A stretch of DNA of 64,000 bases from Colletes latitarsis (lineage: Eukaryota; Arthropoda; Insecta; Hymenoptera; Colletidae), in NCBI RefSeq assembly GCF_051014445.1, contig NC_135137.1:30877501-30941500 (forward strand), written 5' to 3'. The notes beneath the pieces are model-generated. The model did no database searches, was not told where the DNA came from, and saw nothing but the letters and a program-made list of their open reading frames with translations. Of the stretch, positions 22,603-35,900 are shown one piece after another (position 1 is the first letter of the stretch; each line of letters opens with the position of its first letter). Made by a program: the position numbers and the translations under genes.

Positions 22603-23740
22603 TAGAAATTACCTTCTGTCATTCAGACGTTACTCTCAAATACTCAACCAAAAATAAATCGAGACTCAATAAGCAATTAAACAAATTTTAATGCCCGAAG
22701 AATAGGGTTGCACAAATAGTACAATAAATCAAATTTTCAAGCCTGGTCACTTCTAATTTTACTCCTCGCCCAGATCGACGAGTCCCTCGAACAACCAGCG
22801 CGGGGTTCGCGCGTCGCTGTAACGACAACAGTCGAACCGCGACACAAAGTCTCGACTTAACGAACGTCGGGATTCCGAATCTTCTGGCAGAGCTTGGTGT
22901 CTAGGTGGATGCAATTACCGAGGGGTAGTGAGTGGGTTTCCTCTTCGGTGGACAAGGAGAATCTCGGGCGAAGACTTGGGGAACTCGAGGAAGCTGGTGC
23001 GACAGGGAGCAGCAGGCGGCGGCCGGATATGTTATGCCGGTTTGACGTAATCCTGGGACCCGGAACTGGGAACGGGCACGGAACTCTGGTGGCGCGTGGG
23101 GTCGTTTCCGTGCCGTAGTCGCAGAGAAATTCGCGCTTCAGGGTCGGGGCAACTCGCGTGGCGCGCGGTAAACCTAACCCGCCAACTTCGGCACGTATGC
23201 ACGCTGCACCGCCGCGCCCATTTCTCCGCCTCGAATAGTTCCTCCTGGCCCGCCAAACTTCCATCCGGGATCGGTACGAAATAGTTTCGAAGCTGTTTCT
23301 AGCACTCCGTTCGGTTCCCGTGCACGGTTCCGTGAACGGCGCCACGGGCCTCCGTTAACTTCTAAGATCACCTCTGTGAGCCAGATGCTGGCCACGGAAT
23401 CGGTCCGCAGCCTCTACTCGGCCGGAAAGTCGTGATTGATTTCCACGGAGTTCCGCTTTGTCGGTTCCTGATTGGTAATTGCGCCGTCGCGATCGATAGC
23501 TCCGTTGATAGAGCGGACCCGTGGACGAGAGTAGCAAATTTCAGTGTTTATTTTCGTCCGACTCCATCGTTTCTCGTTCTGCATAACTCGATATACCGGG
23601 CTGAAGTGGAGAACCTTCCGGGCAATTATAGCAATTGAAACTTTATCGTTATAGCCGAACAATGATTTTTCGTTTAACGCATCGGTGGCCGTGGGTTTCG
23701 CTACTGCCTCGGATTTGTTACGTACTTCTAATTCTTGCAT
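22603..23740. other. CpG-rich block after A4
   Basis: GC-rich at 22770-23640. The 162-aa minus-strand frame (22857-23345) is open over GC-rich DNA, overlaps frames on the other strand and shows no domain, so it is not called as a gene. Regulatory role possible. Confidence 0.5.
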
Positions 23741-26700
23741 TATATGTATAGAAAGTTGTATTTTAAGGTTTATTGAAGTTCAGTTTCGATAAAATAAACA
23801 TTCTATAATCCAGTTTTTTCGCATACCAGTCGTATAATCAATAGGAATTGCTGAAATTTCTTTAGATGCCTAGTGTCGAAGTAAATATGAAAATAAACAT
23901 AGAATACAGCATAAATTAGAATAATTATTGCATGCATAGGATAGAGGATGGAAAGCCCTTTAAAATGAGTGCTTATTTAATTAGTTCCGGAGATGCGAGG
24001 GTTCAAAGCGTTTGTTTACTTTTCATTGTGTATGTCGCGAGGTCAATGAACTTGCAAGTAAATAGTAAATACTACGTCACACATGTCTCACGTTCAAGAG
24101 AGAGCTAGAGGTCCAACGTGTTAGACGGAGAAAGAGAAAGATCGATATAAACCAAAAACCATTTTAAAGAGAAAGCTTTACCGCTTCTAACAGTGACTCA
24201 ATTATGAAGAAAACACTAGTAGTTTCAGAACTGCACGCATATAAAGTTTGACTATTTTTAATATGCGTTGTTAGACTATTCTGAGACAGTGGAAACTAAT
24301 TCTCTACTTTCATCTTTGCTATATATTTCTATTTACATTGGAAATTAACCAGAATGCGATATCAAATTTTGTCCAGTTTTCGCAAAAAAATATAAATCGT
24401 TCAACCGGTCGTTAAATGACTCTAACATCAGCTATTTGATTCTTTTTGCACACATACAGTTCGAACCGTCAGTTTTAATACACCCATTATAGAACTCTCA
24501 TATATATTTTTTTTTTAATTTTAATAAACACTGCTAATCAGAATTGTGCATTCCATGGGCTTATCTGTTGGAGCAGAACTCTGGAGGAGCTTTCTTAACC
24601 CTCACTCGAGGTCGACTGGCCAGACTCTTCTTAATCTTCTAGCTTCCTGTTCCTGCAGGAGTGGTAGTAGCAAATTGGTGGTGTGTGCTTAACTTGTTGC
24701 GATGATTACTCTCATATTTGACAAATTTTTCATCCGTTAATTATCACATTCAACAGTATTTTTCCACTTTATCCCCATCCGTAATCAAAGTTTCGTTCCA
24801 ACAATACATCGAACGTAACGTAGAGACGGAACGACGCCGAACGAGAGAATTTGTTTCCAACTATAGGAAAACACAGGTATCACGACAAAAGTAACGTTCC
24901 AATTTCCACGGAAAATCGACGAAAAATTAGAAACGAAGCTGGATGCTCTTCAAACAGGCGCAAACGCGCGGAACGTCGCAGGAACGTCAGAGGGTTGAAT
25001 TATGGAGGGTTAAAAATTTCCGGTATTCGTCGAAGCGTGTTGAAAAGTTTTCCCCCGCGGTGCGCGCAGGGTTGATGCGAGCTCTTGTGAAAATATCGTG
25101 TCTTTTATGAAGGATCTCGCGTCGCGGAAAATTTTTCCCTCTCAGCCGAGGGTTTCAGTCGGTCAAAGAAACTCTCGAGGCATCGCCTTTTGGGAGCAGG
25201 CACCAACGCCTGGCGAGTATCTGCCTCCGAGCGGAGTATCAGAATAGGGTTTCGCGCGTCGTTGCAACTTTCGAAAACTCCGCCGTGGAAGTCGCCCAGC
25301 CACTGCTTGGAAACTTCTGAACGATGGATGGTTCCAGGTCGTGGATGTTACGTAAAGGATCAGGGTCGCTTACCGTCGCCATCCAATTCAGCCTAAATAT
25401 GTCGCTAGTTCCGATCCTCCCGTTTTACCCCGAGTCTCCGAGAATTATTGACGATTTCCTATTTCGAGATCCGACGTCAGGCGGCTGAGTTCGGCGGGGG
25501 GGGGGGGGGGGGGGCTTGACTTATCGGTCAGCGCAAAGTACGCTCTAAGATAATTTATCTGACTGCGATGCGCAGTCGAATCCTTAGAATTTGACGAGAG
25601 AAATCAGAGAGCAAACAGTATTTATCGATTCGTTTTCGAGGAAATTTTTAATCGAGATCGAGATTAAAATAATCTATTTGCTCTCGAGAGGATCGTTTAA
25701 CGTCTGTGTAACAGAATACATTCATAAAGAGGAGATACGTGATAATAACAGAGGACATAACGATAATTTTAATAGAAAAAATATCAGTCTGAAAATATGA
25801 AACGAATTTTTCGTAATACACGAAAGTTTATTGCGTTGTGAATATGATTTATGCGGCTGAAAAATGCGGGTTCGTAAAATCACGCGAACTTTGCACGATC
25901 GTAATGATCACCGAAATAACTAAAAATGTTTTTATTTATTTTTATTATTTAAATTTATTTTTGATTCGATTCGAATAGGAAAATCGTAATTAAAATTCTG
26001 AATGTATACTAAATGTATTCCTTGAATTCGTCTGTATTAACAATTCATCTGCCATAAATTTTAAAATACCCTGTACACTAACATTATTGGCGTTGATACG
26101 TACTTGATCATCGTTGCTGCTTATTAACATTGTCTTCGCGGAGTACCTTGTAATGTAATTTGAAGCTTAATAAATCCCTAATTACTCTTCGTGCATGAAA
26201 GCTAATACGAGGACAAAAGTTGCGCGATAACGTAACAAGAAATACTTCTGCAAATTAAATACAGATTATCATTGTACTGGGATGTAACTATACTCTACCA
26301 TATTTGATGAATTCAAAACCGTATTTGTATATTTTAAATGAAAACTTTAATTATTATTGCATTTAATTATAAGAAAATTAACATTAAAGGAACATTCCTA
26401 AAACTTCCTAATAAATTTGTTGTCGTTTCGCTTGTACGTTTTTAAAAGCTTGGAGAGAGTCTTGATTGTCTTTCTATTTCATTATGCTTATGTTTCGAAT
26501 GCAAAAAGTTGTTCCATATTTTCAGAATATAATAATACGTTCTTAAATACGAGAAATAGTTTCCGTTTCGTCTTGATAGATACACGGATTCTTTTTGTAA
26601 ATCATATAACAAAGGAAAATTAACTTAACAAAATAAAAAATAACGATGCTGCCTAATGTCTTCTGGCCCGTGTGAATTTGAGCAAGTTTCATTCGGTTTT

Positions 26701-27000
26701 GGCCTACTGTGCGTCGATCGTATTCGACGGCAAGCGCGTTTGAGGGAATTGTAATAAGAATCGTATCACGGAATGGTCTCACGAATTGTATTATCTGTTA
26801 GATAAGAGACACCGTTGCGCCGCGAAATGGAATTGATCCTTGCGTTTCCATGTCGACGATCGAGGTCTCAGTCGTATTCGTGATTTCCTTAAATCCGGAT
26901 CCACGGTCGAGATAGCGGATCTTTATCAGCGAGATAGCGAACGAGTACCCGGTTGCGACATCCACCATGCATAACATAAGCCGGACGGTTTTTCGGTATA
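23741..27000. other. Intronic sequence with the poly-G run
   Basis: AT-rich to about 24780, CpG-rich at 24780-25580 around the G19 run, AT-rich again to 26680. No gene recognised. Confidence 0.55.
25496..25514 (+). repeat. Poly-G run (19 G)
   Basis: Nineteen consecutive G after GGC; the G-rich strand is sense relative to the musashi exon. It can form G-quadruplex structures and is prone to length errors in sequencing. Confidence 0.95.
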
Positions 27001-28720
27001 AAGGAAAACCGATGCTAGGATAGGGAAAGGCGTTCTTTCCATTCTATTATGGGAATCTCGGAACGGCGTATCGACACGCTCCAATTGTCACCTGCATTAC
27101 GACCGTCCGCTATACTATATTCAAAGTAGAGAATCCTCGTGGCGGCAGGATAGCAAGAGATTCTGAAATATTGAAACGTAGAAGACGGCCCCGGCACTTT
27201 TCTTCCACCAAGCCCACCGTCTCGCGCTTTTCTTTCCACCGTTATCCCCTCCCCCTCCTTTCTGATCCCTTTTTCCCTTTTTCCCCTTCCTTGCCAGGCT
27301 ATAGCGATTTAACCAACTGCCAGACGCAGCGCGCGTTTCGCGCGCGATTGCATCGAAGTCGGTCTCTGCTTTCTTCGATATGAAATCCTCGAGATACTGC
27401 TGTTTAAGTTTCTCTCTTAATCTTCTCCGCAGTGACATAAATTCGACGTGAAACGCAAGAACGCGCGGATAATACGCGTCGCAAATCCCCCCAGACGTCG
27501 TTGTTTAAGGAGTTTTTCCACTGTAAAATGCGTTTTTTTATGTTCTATTTGATATTTTTTTATAAAGAAACTATGCAAGTTCTTGCATCCGCATTTCGCG
27601 TATGTATTTATTACTCTTTCGGTAATATTCATAAATTTTTACAACGAGAAATAGTCAAAATTAGTGGCAGTACAGAACCTTTGAAAAAGTGTTACAATGG
27701 CTTCCATGATTCCAGTCGTTCTGTTTGTCTAAGTCAAAAAAAATGATAAAGATTCTTGGGATACATTTTTTTATAATCGGTACTAAAAGGACAGAAAACA
27801 ATTGATAATTAAAAAAATGGCATCATTTTGTTTTTAACTTCAACAGGCTAAAAAAAATAGAAATAATAATGATTTTGACTTTATTCTAGTATGAGCTATA
27901 GCGACACATGTTACTGAAGGTTTATGCCAAATTTGAACGAAATTGGTCTAGTTGATCTTGAGATTTCATGGAAGAAACCGCATCTAAACGTCCGTTAATT
28001 TTAGGAGTTCGATGATATGCTTTTGCACATATATTTCTAAAACTATATCCTTTAAGAAAATGCAAAAAATAAAATCGAATTTTTTGGCGGTTTACGGTAG
28101 AAGACACCCTTAAATTTCGATCTCGAAGGGATAGTCTGTGGTCCAGAATTTTAATGAAGTTGATCTTTTTCATGAATTGATGATCTCTTACACAATTATA
28201 GAATTTCTACTTCCGCACGTCGAAAATTCAGAGCTACTTGTCTTGAACTAAAATTATTTGCGAATAAAAATAGAATAAATATATATTGAAAAATGCTACA
28301 TAAACAAACCTGAATACACTGTCTTTTGCGTTTGTTAGTTCTGTTGCCTAAGTTTTTATCGAAAAGAAAATTAAGTTAGTACGCGAAAATAATAACCCCT
28401 AAAATCTACGTAGTTAACTATAGAAATAATATTGTACTTATGTCTACGATACTGGTCTTGGTGAATTTTTATATTTCGAACTGCGAATGCATTCAACATA
28501 ATTAATCGTTTTGGTATTATTATTTCTAAAAGAATAAAAATTAGTAGAATGGATTTATTTAATGAAATTAAAGAACCTAGTGATGATAATCTGACATTCC
28601 TACGTCGTGATATTCGTATTAGTCATAGTCAGATCATTTCCTATGCTGGTATATGTAGCCCTTTGGTCATGTTACGAATTAGATATTTGATAAAATATTT
28701 ATCGTTCGTACGTCGCCTGT
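27001..28720. other. Intronic sequence
   Basis: A short CpG- and pyrimidine-rich patch (27010-27500) is followed by AT-rich sequence. No gene recognised. Confidence 0.55.
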
Positions 28721-30130
28721 CCCGTTGGCATTTCAACAGAATTTCTCCTGGTCCCCGGTGACCCGTCTGGTAGTAGCCACGTGCAGCCACGCGCAGCCAC
28801 GCATATTTATTATCGAATCTGCTCCGTTTTCCAAATAATCCACGATCCGACGGACGTAAACGTATTTCCTCCCTGGTCCCCGCTTCTTTCCACGTTTAAA
28901 TCGTCCTCCATCCCTTGGTGGCTCGCGCGTACCACCGGTAGCGCGAGTTTCTCGCGCGATTGAATTGAGCCGCTTCGGCTGCAATTTCGTGGACCCGGTC
29001 TGGATCGCAGCTACCTCACGAATTTCCGCCCCTATCTATCGGGGCGCTCTTTCAACGGGGATAAAAGGAGAATTCGCGAGCTTGCGAAGGAGGCAAGCGG
29101 AGAGAGAGACGAAACGAGGAATCTGGACGAGCTGTTGAACCAGGGTAACAGGGGAGGGAAGGAACTACCCGTAGAAGTGGATGAAAGGGAATAAGGAAGA
29201 GGAAGAGAAAAACGGAGGGCGTCGATTTCTCAGTGTAGCGAGAAGAAAGAGACGAGTGGATCGGTTCGAGGCGGTGTGCAGACCTCCGGAAGGTCGCGCG
29301 AAGTGTCTCTAGCGCGCCTCTTCCGTCTTTTCCTTCGTCTTTCGCTCCGTCCGTGCATCCGTCTGTGCTCGCCGCTATCCAGAATGCTGATCTCATCTGA
29401 GCCAACTTGACCCCTTCGTCTCGTTCGTGCTTCGGCGAGCTTAATCCATCGCCGAGGTGTCCTCCTTCTTGCTCCGTTCCTGTGCCTCGCCTCCGGAAAA
29501 TCTTCCATCCAGAGGGGAGAATTTAAAATTCAAACGTGAGTGGCCCTCTCGAGTCGTCGTCGTCGTCGTCGACGACGTCCTGCTTCGCGCAATTCCTCTT
29601 TTCTGACCCCCCGTCGCAGCCCGTCCGCGGCACCCTCGAGGCGTGGTCGTTCCAGATGCATGCATTTCGAGCTGCAGGGCCTGCAGGTCGCGCCTGGCTC
29701 GCTTACCGAGGGGGGGTGAAAAAAAAAAATGTCTGCGAAAAAGAAGAAACGACGGGAAACCGAGGGAAATACCGCGCGACGGTGTTCGTCGACGGAGAAG
29801 CTGGGACGACTGAGGGCCGTAGATAAGGACAGCGCGCTGAAAATACACGAGCCTCTGACAAATGAAATTTCTTTAAATAATTCAGGGATCCGCCGTAGGA
29901 AACGTAGGAGTCGAAATCGACGCCGGAATCGGGGCTGAAGGATACGAAGTGGAACGCCGCGAATTGCATCCACGAACCTGCTGCAACTCTTGTTAAGCCT
30001 GACCTCAAGGAACGATAAATATTCATTGCCAAATACACCGACGGCGTGTGCATTTCTATTCGCCCGGCGCGCTGGAGCGTCAAAAACCGTTGGGTACGTC
30101 GATGACCATCGTCGATTTCAGACGGTTGAG
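28721..30130. other. Second strongly CpG-rich block
   Basis: GC-rich with purine-rich runs (29050-29290), the (TCG)n repeat and a small GCAGCCACGC reiteration (28776-28800). Overlapping minus-strand frames of 92-166 aa (29052-30203) are low-complexity and mutually contradictory, so none is called. Confidence 0.5.
29553..29579. repeat. (TCG)n microsatellite with inverted tail
   Basis: Six TCG units run into GACGACGTC, which is partly self-complementary. Open frames across it give poly-Ser, poly-Arg or similar low-complexity peptides. Confidence 0.9.
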
Positions 30131-33100
30131 AATTTCCATGACTTCCATTACACCGAAACTCCAAACACTGAACGGAAGTTTGATGAATTGATATTCCGAA
30201 CATTCTTAACGTGCAATTCTAAATTCAAGGTGCTTAAAATTTATAGAAACATCTTCTAAATCTTCTTGTTATTGGGACTTATGAAATATATAAGTTCTAA
30301 TTCTTTGTTCGAAGGCAATTTTAAAAGCTATACAAGAAATTTTGCTCAATGCTTCTTACAGGAATGTGTAGGACTAAATGTAAATTAGTAGAATATATTT
30401 ACACACGTGATTGTACACATGATCTGTTATTAATTTATGATTCACTCATTAAGACTATCTGTATACCCTCATTCTTCGTAATTAAACACAGACAACACAG
30501 AAGTATTTAATCTTCAAAATTTACGTGAACAAATGTGTGTGTAACTAGATAAGCTGCCAGACTTCTAGTTCGAAGGGTCTTTTCGCCCCCCGGAAGAATT
30601 TTCCATCGCTAAAAAAGAATACGCGTGAAATATTTTTAACCACGCGACACTTTGGCGAAGTCTGTTGTAAATCTCGAAAGAAAAAACGAAGTCGTTATCG
30701 CGAGTCCAGACAATGACTCGATCCTTTGTATCGGCGCGAGAAGGGACGTCGCCTATGGTCCTCCTCTGTCAATTATTTCCGGTCGTATCTGGAGCAGAAG
30801 TCGCGTGGTTGATCGTCATTATCGTTGAATGGGCGACACGGCTAGACACCTAGAGAAATGTTTCGAAGTATAATTGACCTACGGGCGGTTAGTCGATTAA
30901 CGACAGCTCAGGTGAATGGAATTACTCGCATTTACTCGAGGCATCTCGCTTATGCCCGTCGTATCCGCGTCTTAAGCGTCGCTTCCTGAAGGCTGAGGAT
31001 ATCGAGCTCTCTGTGCACGAGTTCCCGAATCGATGAATCGATCTAACCGCCCAGTGGTGGACTTTTAAAGGCGGACCTTTCATCGAGTTAGAGGCGTCCT
31101 TCGAGTAGCCAGGGAGACTCAATCGTGCTTCATGGAACCGAGACATACGGCGCGATTCGTGCACGATGAATATACGAAAGTATCGATCCTGACCGCGTAT
31201 TACTCGACTTTAAAGCTTGGTTGAAACTTTGGGGAACTGCCGTGTGGCACACGTTGGTGTAATCGGGCGCTCGCGAGCGCAGTTTTGGGAACGAACCAGA
31301 ATTCACCGATGAATCTCTCCACCCTTGCGCCCCCAACGCTCGTCCAATTTACCTCCGTTATTATTTCTCCGGTTATTATTCTGGCGATTATTCCTCGGTA
31401 ATGGGTACAAATATTACTTCTGCGTGAGGCGAGAAAATGGTTCGACGCTATGGTTTCTTCGTATAAGATTACAAGGGCAAAGATTAACGAATTCATTACG
31501 AGGTGTTTTGTCACTTGTTGCTTCCTCGGCTGAAGACGCGTTATCTTTCCATTTTGGATAAAAAAATTTCTTTAAAAAATTTCAAGCTGTGCTTAAGATA
31601 ATTAATTTATCGTAAGTCGAATTCTGATGGCTTGTAATATCGTTTCAAACTGTTTGCCAATCGGTTAGATGTCAATAGAACTTTGACACAACATGAAATA
31701 TTAAGCAATAATACGAAAGGTAATTAGTATTATGACTAGTATTTGTTATATTTGGTCTAAAATATATGACACGCGAGTTTAACTCAATCCTATGTATATT
31801 TTGATAGCACCATATGCTCCTAAAGTGTACATTTTCTATGAATACCAGCATGAATTAGTCAGTGAAATTTACTTTGCGTAGCATTTTGTAGATGAAAATT
31901 GTAAATCAATATTAACAGTATTTAATTATTTCGATATACAAACACTAAACACTGCGTCATCCTATTCAGTTAATTAACAAATCTATTTTATCGTTTGCTA
32001 TAATCTGATTTTGGAAAATTCTATTCGATTCAATATCAATTCAGACCTTTAATGACATTTTAACAATACAATTATAATATCTAGCAAATACATTTACGCG
32101 TAATATTTCGAATTGTTGATCGTCACTGAATAACAAATAAATTGTACTAGTAGGTTAATTAAATTTAACGAACCATAGATTATGAATAAAATTAGCAATG
32201 CTCTGTTTACTTGTCTCTGCCAATAAATTAATAAAAAAGTGTCAAGTAAATACTTTCTTTAGAACACGAAGAAGGTATAATTTTGTTCATAAAAATATTT
32301 CTTTTTTGGAAACGCTTAAACAGTAACCGTTTAATAATTCCGGGGAATAATCGCCAGAATAATTTTAATAGTGTGGGTTATCGTCTTAAACACGGATGAC
32401 TAGAGTGAGCCGTAGAATCGGTGCGTCAAGTACGGTTTGAACACGCGTAATAAGAACACTTGGTAGAACGGTTCTACCCTTTGAACCGTGAACCTCTTCA
32501 CCTTAAACACCGCCACACAAAGTTAATTGTAATCAATTTTCGTAACAACGCAAACAACACGAGCACGCTCGAACAGCTCCCAGGCTTTCGAAGAAGTCCC
32601 GGGTTCGCCGCAAGGGTGCAATTATATGAGAGAGTGTACGGTGGAATTACCGTCTAATACAACGTGTAAACTATCTACGCGTGGCGTAATACTCCCGGTT
32701 ATATTCCCCTCCGCACGCGCCCGTCTCGTCAGCCATTAGCTCCTCAAAATTTTCACCATCGGTTCCCGCCAACGTTTTCGCGTCACGAGCACCGTGCTCG
32801 TCCCCGTCTAATATTTCACGAGTCGCGCTGGATGGAGGAGTCATTCAATTTTCAACAGCAACTCCGACGCGAAACGGTGCAAAAATCCACGCCACCGGTT
32901 TCTCGTAAACAAAAACGGAATATCCCAGAGACGGTACCGCGATTCCGCGCACTCGGCGCGCAAAATTACGAATGATTCTCCTGCTATTGTTTTTTTTCTC
33001 TCTGTCTCCCTCTCTTTCCGTCGTTCCCTGTTTATCTCGTCGAGCGACTCCACCGGTTGCCAATTCGTAATTTCACGCCGACGGTACCACGACGCGACGT

Positions 33101-33755
33101 CGAATTCCGAACTCTATTTGACTCTCTCGAACGCCCTGCCAATGATTGGCGCACTTAACCGATCGCATTTCGCATTTAAACGCCTCGCTGTCAAACGCCC
33201 GAACATATGAGCCCCCTGCAACGTTTCGGCTGGCCTCTGTTGATCGAAGGGTAGAACGCACGGCCGCGTCTCTGTACGCCCGCAGCGTGTTTAACGTTAA
33301 AGGAGGGAAAGAGTCGAGTACGAGACTACGATCGTCGACGGTGTTGCAAGCCCGCCCCGGAAATTGAACGTGCCCGTCGCGAGTGTTATATTACTTTCCA
33401 CTGTCGAACACGCTGAACGATTTTGAGAATCATACGCCGCGTGTTCCATGCCCTGCCGTTAGATTCGTGCGCAATATTCCACGCCCTGGAGAAATATTCC
33501 CACGAAATATTATTCTCAGGGAATTTTAATAGTTAGGCAATGTGCAATAACACGAAACCCCCATAGCAATTGTATGAAGTTCAACTACAAACACGACAAC
33601 GAAGAACACATTTTTACTATTACTTTTGATCATACTTGATCAAATTTTCATGATGTGATTTATCTGTGAAGTTTCATCGTATTTTAATGGGTAGTTAAAT
33701 CAACAACATGAAAAAGTTCAACTAGAACACAGAATACGTTTCTACTTATATACTT
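30131..33755. other. Intronic sequence
   Basis: AT-rich except for CpG-rich stretches at 30560-31380 and 32400-33500. No gene, RNA or dispersed repeat recognised. Confidence 0.55.
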
Positions 33756-34399
33756 TGTTGATCGAGGCTTCGTTAAAAAGTTATTAACGTTTAAAGACCT
33801 TACATCCAATGTATTTTTTCGGCCCCTTATACTGGGGCTCTAGAGCTACATTAATACGCATTGTTTGAATTTTGAATCATTAAAATCCTCCAACCCGTAC
33901 AGAAGTTATGATTTTTTAAACATTTTTTAGACACAACAATTTCGGGGAAGCATTTCTGGCCTCGCATCATATTTTCGGTAAAGAATTTTTTTCTCGAAAA
34001 CGCGTAGGATATCGGAGATATGTGTATTCGCCAAAAATGATTGTAATTGGCTCCCGCAACTAAAAACAATTTTTTTAGAACGATTTGAAACTTTTCAATT
34101 TCGCCGAATTTCAGGGGAATCATCCATTCGTGGTCAGACATTGCATTTTCGATAAAGAATTTTTTCCTCGTAAGCGTGTAGAAATTCGGGGGTATGTCTG
34201 TTCACCAAAACTTATTGTAATTGACTCCCGCAATCGAAAACAATTTTTCCAGAATGATTCGAAATTTTTTAATTTCATTTTTTAATAACTTTTTAACGAA
34301 ACCTCAATCAAGAAATTGATATTCTCGATTTTCGTCTTATTTTGGCCTCTAGAATCTCCCATTAAAATTTTTCCCAGGGGTGGCCGAACATCCTATATA
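33756..34399 (+). mobile_element. Repeat family A, copy A5 (left end missing)
   Basis: It begins inside the left inverted repeat (GTTGATCGAGGCTTCGTTAA) and ends with GTGGCCGAACATCCTATATA, a diverged family terminus preceded by the inverted GTCTTATTTTGGCCTCTAG block. Subrepeats occur near 34045 and 34220. The centre is mostly deleted. Orientation follows A1. Confidence 0.82.
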
Positions 34400-34492
34400 G
34401 GAATAGGTACCTGGTAGAGTACTTGTGAGAGAGTTAAGAAGAGCATAGGCCCTCTGGCGACGATCGTAGGAACCGTCGCCACAGCAGATTAG
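34400..34492 (+). repeat. Family B right half (B5) abutting A5
   Basis: Directly after the A5 terminus: GGAATAGGTACC, TACTTGTGAGAGAGTTAAGA, the box GCCCTCTGGCGACGA (about 34449-34463) and the end CCGTCGCCACAG. GTGAGAGAGTTAAGAG is nearly identical to the B' right half after A2. The B left half is not visible upstream of A5. Confidence 0.65.
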
Positions 34493-34876
34493 CCCACTAT
34501 GAGAGTCTAGCAAACAACGAATAAATATTGAAGATTCGTTTGCAAATTTTGTCAAAGAACATTCGACTTGCACGAACGATTACCCTGAGAACAACGTCGA
34601 TGCTCGACAATATATCACGTCGTGACAATTACGTGAATATGGCGCGACGCAAGGAGCCTTCAAGAATATTAATACGCGAAGTCCTGGCGCACAGAAGAGT
34701 TCGCCTGGCCGCGAAATATATTTTTCCAAGAGACACGCGGTAGGTCGCGATCCGGCATTGTTCCTGGCGAGACAACGGGGACGAGGAACGAGCCGAGGGG
34801 CGCGTTTCCTCGAAATTTCTTGAATTGATCATTGTGCACGTTGGCGGCAGAGAATTTTCGCCGCGACGACGTAGCT

Positions 34877-34920
34877 AAAAAAAAAAAGAAAAAAAATAAT
34901 AAAAAATAAAAAGAAAGAAG
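34877..34920. repeat. A-rich low-complexity tract
   Basis: Runs of A interrupted by single G or T. It may mark an old poly-A insertion, but nothing recognisable precedes it. A similar tract lies at 5455-5493. Confidence 0.85.
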
Positions 34921-35214
34921 GAAGGCGCGTATCCGCGAGCGTCTATATCAGCGAACGACTCCATTATAGAGGAGCGCATGGAGCCGCGCGGCCCATTATT
35001 CCCGTCGTCGGCGCGGAATCATATATGCGGGCGTATTCGAAATACGAGATGAATGGGAGGGAAAGCCAGCGGCGTGAGCTCTGGAGTAGCAATAACTCGG
35101 AGATTAAAACAGAATTAAAAAGTGTGCTGGATGTGTATCTGTGTCAAGCGGCAGACAGGCCAGAGAGTCATCCGTTGTCGAGGTATCGAAGTAACCACGC
35201 CGGATGAAAAACGC

Positions 35215-35232
35215 AAAAAAAAAAAAAAAAAA
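35215..35232. repeat. Poly-A run (18 A)
   Basis: Homopolymer following GAAAAACGC. No retrotransposon body is recognisable upstream, so I read it as a simple repeat. Confidence 0.9.
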
Positions 35233-35900
35233 CGAGAAGTATAAGGGGGATAAATAAGCGCAATGTTCGTTACGTCCGTTCCTCTCCACTTGGCTCGCGC
35301 GCCTCCCATTGCGCCAGGCTCGGCTTGTCGCTACCGCGATAAACAATGTACCGTTGAGATGAAGATAGGATGCGCACAAAGACCCTCCGTGAATCGTTAA
35401 TTAATTTCCTGATTATTCGCTGATCCAATTTCGCGATACACGCGCGCGTGCAGAGGCTGAGCTTGAAAACGACGCCGGATGAGACTCGGTGTTCGTTCTC
35501 CTTCCGCGGGGGCGGAGAGCGACGTTATCAATTTGTTATCGTTGAAGGATTCTTTTGTGAGTCGTTTCGATCGTGCGCGTCGGGGCTGATTAGGGTGGGA
35601 AAAGCTGTTGTCGGGGCGACCGCGGACTCGGTTATCGATGCGTTCGGCAATCGTATCGATCATTAAATGGAACTCGCCGGGCGAGATACGCGGAATGAAA
35701 TAAATTGAATCTCCCGAACGGAACAACCGCGCGGAATATATGGTTATTGTACTCGAGTGTCAACCCCGTAACCGTGAGGCGACGTAAAAGTTGGCTTGTC
35801 CGCGTATCCAGTTCGTAGTTTCGTTTTACCGAACGCGACCAGATTCCCCGCGCGGAAAGTTCCATAAAACGCGAAATTCGCGACGCGACCGTGCTTTATT

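Larger units (their letters stand above)
34493..35900. other. CpG-rich patch after A5/B5
   Basis: CpG-rich with two A-rich tracts. Open frames on both strands lack domains. Confidence 0.5.

Noticed and set aside
22857..23345. 162-aa minus-strand open frame
   Set aside because: Arg/Ser/Pro-rich translation of GC-rich DNA, overlapping frames on the other strand, no domain, no gene context.
29703..30203. 166-aa minus-strand open frame, one of several overlapping in this block
   Set aside because: No recognisable motif; competing frames on both strands are equally open; low stop density in CpG-rich DNA explains it.
35215..35232. Poly-A run as the tail of a retrotransposon or processed pseudogene
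   Set aside because: No recognisable element body, coding remnant or target-site duplication upstream.
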